Of a stretch of DNA of 10,702 bases, positions 7,354 through 10,702 are shown piece by piece. A program made the position numbers and the translations under genes. The notes below the pieces were generated by a model. That model saw only the letters and a list, made by a program, of their open reading frames with translations. It had not been told where the DNA came from and made no database searches. The DNA comes from Gracilaria caudata (Eukaryota; Rhodophyta; Florideophyceae; Gracilariales; Gracilariaceae). Numbering within the stretch: the first letter of the stretch is position 1; the number at the start of each line of letters is the position of its first letter. Location: NCBI GenBank assembly GCA_030374735.1, contig JASCIV010000894.1, positions 1 to 10,702 of the forward strand, written 5' to 3'.

Positions 7354-7910
7354 TCAATCGCGTCGCTCAGCAACCGGTGGAAGTTCTTCTCGAAGGGAGG
7401 CGTTTGCAGGAGGACAACTAAGAACTATGTGCTCTACGTCCTTTTCGCACATTTGTACCACACTCACACTTCAAAAGCTTCTGGGTCATATACTGCAGGG
7501 AGATTTGCAATGTGTCCCGTGCAAAGCTGGGCTTAGTGCACTTTAGGCTCTCTGACGGTGAAGTCGTCCGTTCTAAATGCGGGAAGCGAGGCCAAGAGTG
7601 ATTTTCCTTTCACCTTTCCCGACAGCTGCGCTTTGACATGTAGCATATCTATGCCCACTTTAATTTGTTCAGCCAGCGGTACCTTTGTAGCGCAAGGCCA
7701 GACTTTGCGAGCTTATCCTCGTCTTTGTTTTTTCCAAAACGCCGCAGTGGCTCGGTATCCAGGAAATGCATTGCTTACATTGCAAACTCAGGCCGTAGAG
7801 CGAGTGAGCAAGGCTCTTCAGTCGTCTGGGCTGCTTTCAAAGTTTGGTGCAAGGGGATCAGGAGAATTCTGCAATGGGCGAGCATACAATAAGTCAATGA
7901 ATGTCATCAC
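7354..7910 (-). mobile_element. Decayed non-LTR retrotransposon (LINE) fragment: RNase H and C-terminal zinc motif
   Basis: Read on the reverse strand, the pieces follow the order expected for the end of a LINE ORF2, but in different frames with stops. ISWIPSHCGVLE (7767-7732) matches the RNase H motif WxPxHCGxxGNE. After a slip at a six-base A run the next frame gives KNKDEDKLAKSGLALQ, matching NExADxLAK. Further on, another frame gives RDTLQISLQYMT and KCECGT (7471-7454). After a one-base shift, CEKDVEHIVLSCPPANASLR follows, ending at a TGA (7354-7356). CxC...EHIxLxCP...LR is the usual C-terminal zinc signature of LINEs with RNase H. Upstream, VMTFIDLL (from 7910) may be the decayed start of RNase H (xIYTDGS). 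At least three frame changes and internal stops show it is dead. The reverse transcriptase proper is not seen. Confidence 0.6.
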
Positions 7911-8478
7911 CGGCGCTTGGATGTGTTCCCAATTGTTTCTTATTTGGTTGTAGGGTGAACACGAGCATCTAAATCCAAGCAGGTGTCGAATCCTTTGGGC
8001 AATTGTTCAGGAGCATCGGTCAGAGGTGTGCGAGAGTTTTTTTTTTTTTTTATGTGTGAGCGACCCATAGCGATAGTGATGGACAATGGTAGCACTCGGG
8101 GACCAGGAAGAAGCACGTTTAACGTTTGCGAAAGAATGCTTCTCGGTAAAACGATTTCATTTTGGTATGCTGAAATGAGGTGCTTTACGTGAAACATGGT
8201 GCATCTAATACAATGAAAGTGAGAACACCTCACATTGATGAGGTCTCGACGTGTTTGTGTGTTCACACTCTCTGTTTGACAGACTACAAAGTTGATAGGC
8301 GTATTGCATATGCACACAAACTCTCGTATCAATGGTAATGGATCGTAAGCAGCACCAATCGTCCATTTGATCACGTTACAAGAACAGAACAAGAGCCAGC
8401 TGCCGCCGTCTGACAGAGAAAAGGACGGTTATCGGACATGTTGCTGATGATGAGAAGAACACAAGTTACTGGGACGGT
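7911..8478. other. Gene-poor spacer, possibly further LINE debris and the transporter 3' region
   Basis: The stretch lies between the LINE remnant and the stop codon of the transporter. On the reverse strand an open frame (8392-7940, starting at a TTG) includes TIGAAYDPLPLIREF and NTPINFVV. These faintly resemble the GAyrTTPxxxL...P connection that precedes RNase H in LINE proteins, so the dead element may extend to about 8390. The rest shows nothing recognisable. No AATAAA signal follows the transporter on the reverse strand. Confidence 0.3.
8037..8051. repeat. T15 homopolymer
   Basis: Fifteen consecutive T on the forward strand (A15 on the reverse) in the spacer between the LINE remnant and the transporter gene. 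Such tracts are prone to length errors in sequencing and could also be a relic of a retrotransposon tail. Confidence 0.9.
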
Positions 8479-9573
8479 TTACTTTGCTGGCGTCTGTACA
8501 AGAGTGGCCTTCTCCTCTATTGGCGCATCGGTCTTGGGTCCAGTTTTTGGCTTGTTTGCCTTTGCATACGTCTTGTAGAAAAGCGCACCGAAAACTGTGG
8601 CGGCTCCGAGCCACTGCATGGCGGTCATGCCGTGACGGAAGATGAGGTTGGACACAAACACGGACAAGAACTGGCGAATTGTCATGATGGTGGCATACAA
8701 AAGCGCGCCGAATTCCTTGATGGTGTACGTGATGGCAAATTGTCCGGACACGGCCGAAAACGAAAGCACGGCCATGTCACCCACGACGGTGGGGTACTTG
8801 AGCAGAAAGGCGATGGACTCGAAAAGCTTGCCAGAGCCGACCAGGAAGCAGATGCTCATGAGTCCGGAGCAGAGGTTGACGTAAAGCATCTGGTTGTAGA
8901 TGGTCATCTGATAGCCGGAGAACAGCTTCTCCTGAAAGGTGGAGGTAAAGCCATCGAAAGCGAGATATCCAAGCATGAGCAACAGCCCGTAATACGAGTC
9001 CTCGTCCGACGCCTTCTTCGCCTTGATGTTTCCGGACAGCAGAAACACGGTGCAGCCCAACGCGACAAACACGGCCACGCCGTACTCGACGGCGCCGTAG
9101 CGCTTGCCGGACATGAAGGTGCCCCAGATCATGACCGGAATCATCTTGGCGCACTTGGCAAGCGTCTGCGTGGGCAGCGTGACCCACTTGAGCGCCTCAT
9201 ACTGACAACTAGTAGCTATCACATTGCTCACACTGATCATCACATACTTGTACAGCGGCGCCTTGTTGCGCAGCTCCGAGAAGTCTCCCTTCGCCAACAG
9301 GATGCACGCGGCCACCACGGCGGCCGAGAAGCGGTTGGCAAACACCAGCACCAGCGAGTTTTTGAAGTACTCGCCCTCCTCGCCGTCCAGCTCGGAGCCG
9401 TTGGTGTACGGCTTGGTCATGATGCGCTCCTGCAGCAGCGCGTACAGCATGAGCGAGCCGATGATGCCCACCACGCACATGAGCACGCGCGGCGACGGCA
9501 CGTACTTCCAGATGCCGACGGGCTGCGGCGCGGGCGTGGGCTCCGGTTCCATGGGCACGGTCTTCTCGGCCAT
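8479..9573 (-). CDS. SLC35B-family nucleotide-sugar transporter, UDP-galactose transporter 5-like
   Basis: A 364-residue multi-pass membrane protein with about ten hydrophobic segments (roughly 30-48, 74-94, 108-122, 134-152, 162-181, 194-213, 225-246, 264-284, 287-309, 317-334). The start is the first ATG in the frame, with context AACAATGG. Family signatures are LQERIM (47-52), NRFSA (80-84), CQYEALKWVTLPTQTLAKC (123-141), KMIPVMIWG (143-151), LGYLAFDGFTSTFQEKLF (201-218) and FGALLYATIMTIRQ (288-301). This pattern is typical of plant UTR5-type UDP-galactose/UDP-glucose transporters and of the related SLC35B2/B3 PAPS transporters. The family exchanges a cytosolic nucleotide-activated donor for a nucleoside monophosphate across Golgi or ER membranes. 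The exact substrate cannot be decided from motifs. The N-terminal tail is Pro/Glu-rich and the C-terminal tail (336-364) is Lys-rich but ends TPAK, not a clear KKxx retrieval signal. The gene is G+C-rich compared with the left half of the window. Confidence 0.94.
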   Translation of the reverse strand: MAEKTVPMEPEPTPAPQPVGIWKYVPSPRVLMCVVGIIGSLMLYALLQERIMTKPYTNGSELDGEEGEYFKNSLVLVFANRFSAAVVAACILLAKGDFSELRNKAPLYKYVMISVSNVIATSCQYEALKWVTLPTQTLAKCAKMIPVMIWGTFMSGKRYGAVEYGVAVFVALGCTVFLLSGNIKAKKASDEDSYYGLLLMLGYLAFDGFTSTFQEKLFSGYQMTIYNQMLYVNLCSGLMSICFLVGSGKLFESIAFLLKYPTVVGDMAVLSFSAVSGQFAITYTIKEFGALLYATIMTIRQFLSVFVSNLIFRHGMTAMQWLGAATVFGALFYKTYAKANKPKTGPKTDAPIEEKATLVQTPAK

Positions 9574-9962
9574 TGTTGCGGGGGGTGGGGGGCTGGACGG
9601 GTGGGGCAACGGCGCGCGGGGGGTTGGGCGGAAGTTTGGCGTGCTGCAGTGCGCAAACTGCAAGCGGCGCGCTTAAGCAAGAAGTGGGATCGCACAAACA
9701 AGTTGCGCGCGGAACGGCAGCTGCGGCGATGGGAGACAATGGCTCTGACAGTGGAGTGGGAACGGCTCACGACGCACACAGCCAGCGGCAGCTGCAGTCA
9801 GCAGTGGTGGTGGGCGCGGCGGGAAACGCAATGCAGCCTTACACTGGAGGAGCGCGTGGCCAAGTTGGCAGCACACCGCAGAAAAAGAAAAAAAAAAAAA
9901 AAGTGAGCAGGTTTACAGTTATATTCCAAAAAAAAAGCAAAAAACACAAAAAAAAAATAAGG
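9574..9962. promoter_or_regulatory. Transporter upstream region and RING gene 3' end
   Basis: This 389-base spacer separates two reverse-strand genes. Close to the transporter ATG the transcribed strand is C-rich (the forward strand reads G-runs at about 9579-9630), giving a pyrimidine-rich 5' leader. Farther up lie an A15 tract (9888-9902) and A9, A6 and A10 tracts at 9928-9957. The A-tracts at 9928-9957 follow the RING stop codon directly and read as T-runs in the RING transcript. The tracts could exclude nucleosomes, assist 3'-end formation, or both. No TATA box stands out. Confidence 0.35.
9888..9957. repeat. Cluster of A-tracts
   Basis: A15 at 9888-9902, A9 at 9928-9936, A6 at 9939-9944 and A10 at 9948-9957 on the forward strand. 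They stand in sharp contrast to the G+C-rich sequence on either side. Confidence 0.9.
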
Positions 9963-10580
9963 TCATGACTTGCTCAACGGCAGCATGCGCGCGTCGCGCT
10001 GCTCGCACACCGTTCGCCAGCACAACGGGCACGAGTTGTTGGCGCCATCCACCAGCCACAGGTCCGCGCAGCGCACATGGAACGCGTGCGCGCACGGCAG
10101 TTGTCGTGCCATGCAGCCCTTTTCCAGCTGCGCCAGACACACCGCGCACTGCTCGTCGCGCTCGCCGCGCCACTCTCTCTTAGGCGCCGCGGAGTTCACG
10201 TCCGCCAGAATGGCGCGCGACGCGCCGCACAGCTGTCGCATGCCGTCCTGCACCGCGTCGCCCACGCGGTTTCCGAACAACGCCTCTGCAACCGGCGCGT
10301 CCGACGATAACAGCGCGCGCGATCGCGCCATACAGCGTTGTCGACGCACCAGCAGAATGCCGATTCCCGGCAGCAACAGATATCCAAGGATGATGAGCGC
10401 GTACGCGAGCGTGCGTTCAAAGTCGGCGCTGTGTAGAGAGAGATGCACCACGACGTACGCGAGCGCGCTGCACAGCGACGCGCACAGCGTGAGCAACGCG
10501 GCGCGACGCGGCGCCGCCGCGAATGCGGCGCAGTGCGAGGCGCGCAACGGTTGCGAGGAGGAGACGGACTTTTGAATCAT
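9963..10580 (-). CDS. Membrane-anchored RING-H2 finger protein, probable E3 ubiquitin ligase
   Basis: A 205-residue protein if it begins at the only upstream ATG (10578-10580, G at -3). Two hydrophobic segments (about 28-50 and 58-78) are followed by a basic stretch (RRQR, 79-82) and a linker. A C-terminal RING-H2 finger has ligands C145, C148, C163, H165, H168, C171, C184 and C187, in the C3H2C3 order with spacing inside the family range. The CPLCW ending, with a Trp after the last Cys pair, is usual for fingers that bind E2 enzymes. By family knowledge it should transfer ubiquitin from an E2 to a substrate at an internal membrane, with the finger on the cytosolic side. The substrate is unknown. 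The same frame stays open, without another ATG, to the right edge of the window, so an upstream exon or longer N-terminus cannot be excluded. The gene is strongly G+C-rich (many GCG, CGC codons). Confidence 0.85.
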   Translation of the reverse strand: MIQKSVSSSQPLRASHCAAFAAAPRRAALLTLCASLCSALAYVVVHLSLHSADFERTLAYALIILGYLLLPGIGILLVRRQRCMARSRALLSSDAPVAEALFGNRVGDAVQDGMRQLCGASRAILADVNSAAPKREWRGERDEQCAVCLAQLEKGCMARQLPCAHAFHVRCADLWLVDGANNSCPLCWRTVCEQRDARMLPLSKS

Positions 10581-10702
10581 GACGATAAACACACAGATGG
10601 TTAACCAAGAGTCGATACGTTCCGCGTGCGCAGGCAATACCTTTTTTTTTTTTAGTATGCGAGCACTTTTTGGTGGCGGCGGGAGCGGGATGAGGGGGGG
10701 GG
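10581..10702. promoter_or_regulatory. Upstream region of the RING gene with T12 and a G-rich end
   Basis: A T12 run (10642-10653) lies 62 bases upstream of the RING ATG. It reads as an A-tract on the coding strand. The window edge has GGG (10681-10683), GGG (10687-10689) and G9 (10694-10702), which could form a G-quadruplex on the forward strand. These would be promoter elements of the RING gene if its start is as assigned. Confidence 0.35.

Noticed and set aside
7558..7953. A 131-codon forward open frame
   Set aside because: It lies antisense to the LINE remnant, begins at a non-ATG codon and has no recognisable domain.
8632..9906. A 424-codon forward open frame opposite the transporter
   Set aside because: Its codon boundaries coincide with those of the antisense gene. 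Stops would require TTA, CTA or TCA codons in the transporter, which its G+C-rich codon use avoids. The His/Gly/Glu/Arg-rich product has no domain.

Overview
The window looks like nuclear DNA of a eukaryote, probably a unicellular or otherwise intron-poor one. It carries a spindle-checkpoint protein, a Golgi/ER nucleotide-sugar transporter, a membrane RING-H2 protein and a short-chain dehydrogenase ending in a peroxisomal-type tripeptide. All four are continuous open frames with no visible intron, and each start ATG has a purine at -3. An alga is plausible because the transporter resembles plant UDP-galactose transporter 5, but the lineage is not proven.

Layout: 1-2455 is non-coding apart from the promoter zone of the first gene. 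It holds a dense array of the palindromic decamer GATTGCAATC and near copies (612-770). A MadBub (BUB1/MAD3-family) checkpoint gene runs forward at 2456-5140. It converges, across 199 bases, on a reverse-strand HSDL2-type dehydrogenase (5340-6236). Positions 6237-8478 are gene-poor. They contain an unassigned reverse open frame (6809-7318), a perfect hairpin (7272-7295) and a frameshifted remnant of a LINE-type retrotransposon (7354-7910, reverse) that keeps RNase H and C-terminal zinc-finger signatures. From about 8450 the DNA is visibly richer in G+C. It encodes, both on the reverse strand, an SLC35B-type transporter (8479-9573) and a two-helix membrane RING-H2 protein (9963-10580) separated by a 389-base spacer full of A-tracts.

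The genes do not form an operon or an obvious functional cluster. The transporter and the RING protein could both act in the endomembrane system, but adjacency is weak evidence. The most informative object is the MadBub protein. One polypeptide combines BubR1/Mad3-type APC/C-inhibition motifs (two KEN boxes, two ABBA motifs) with the Bub1-type Mad1-recruitment motif and a Bub1-type kinase fold whose active site has lost key residues. I found no CRISPR array, tRNA or rRNA, and no evidence of a new defence or mobile system.
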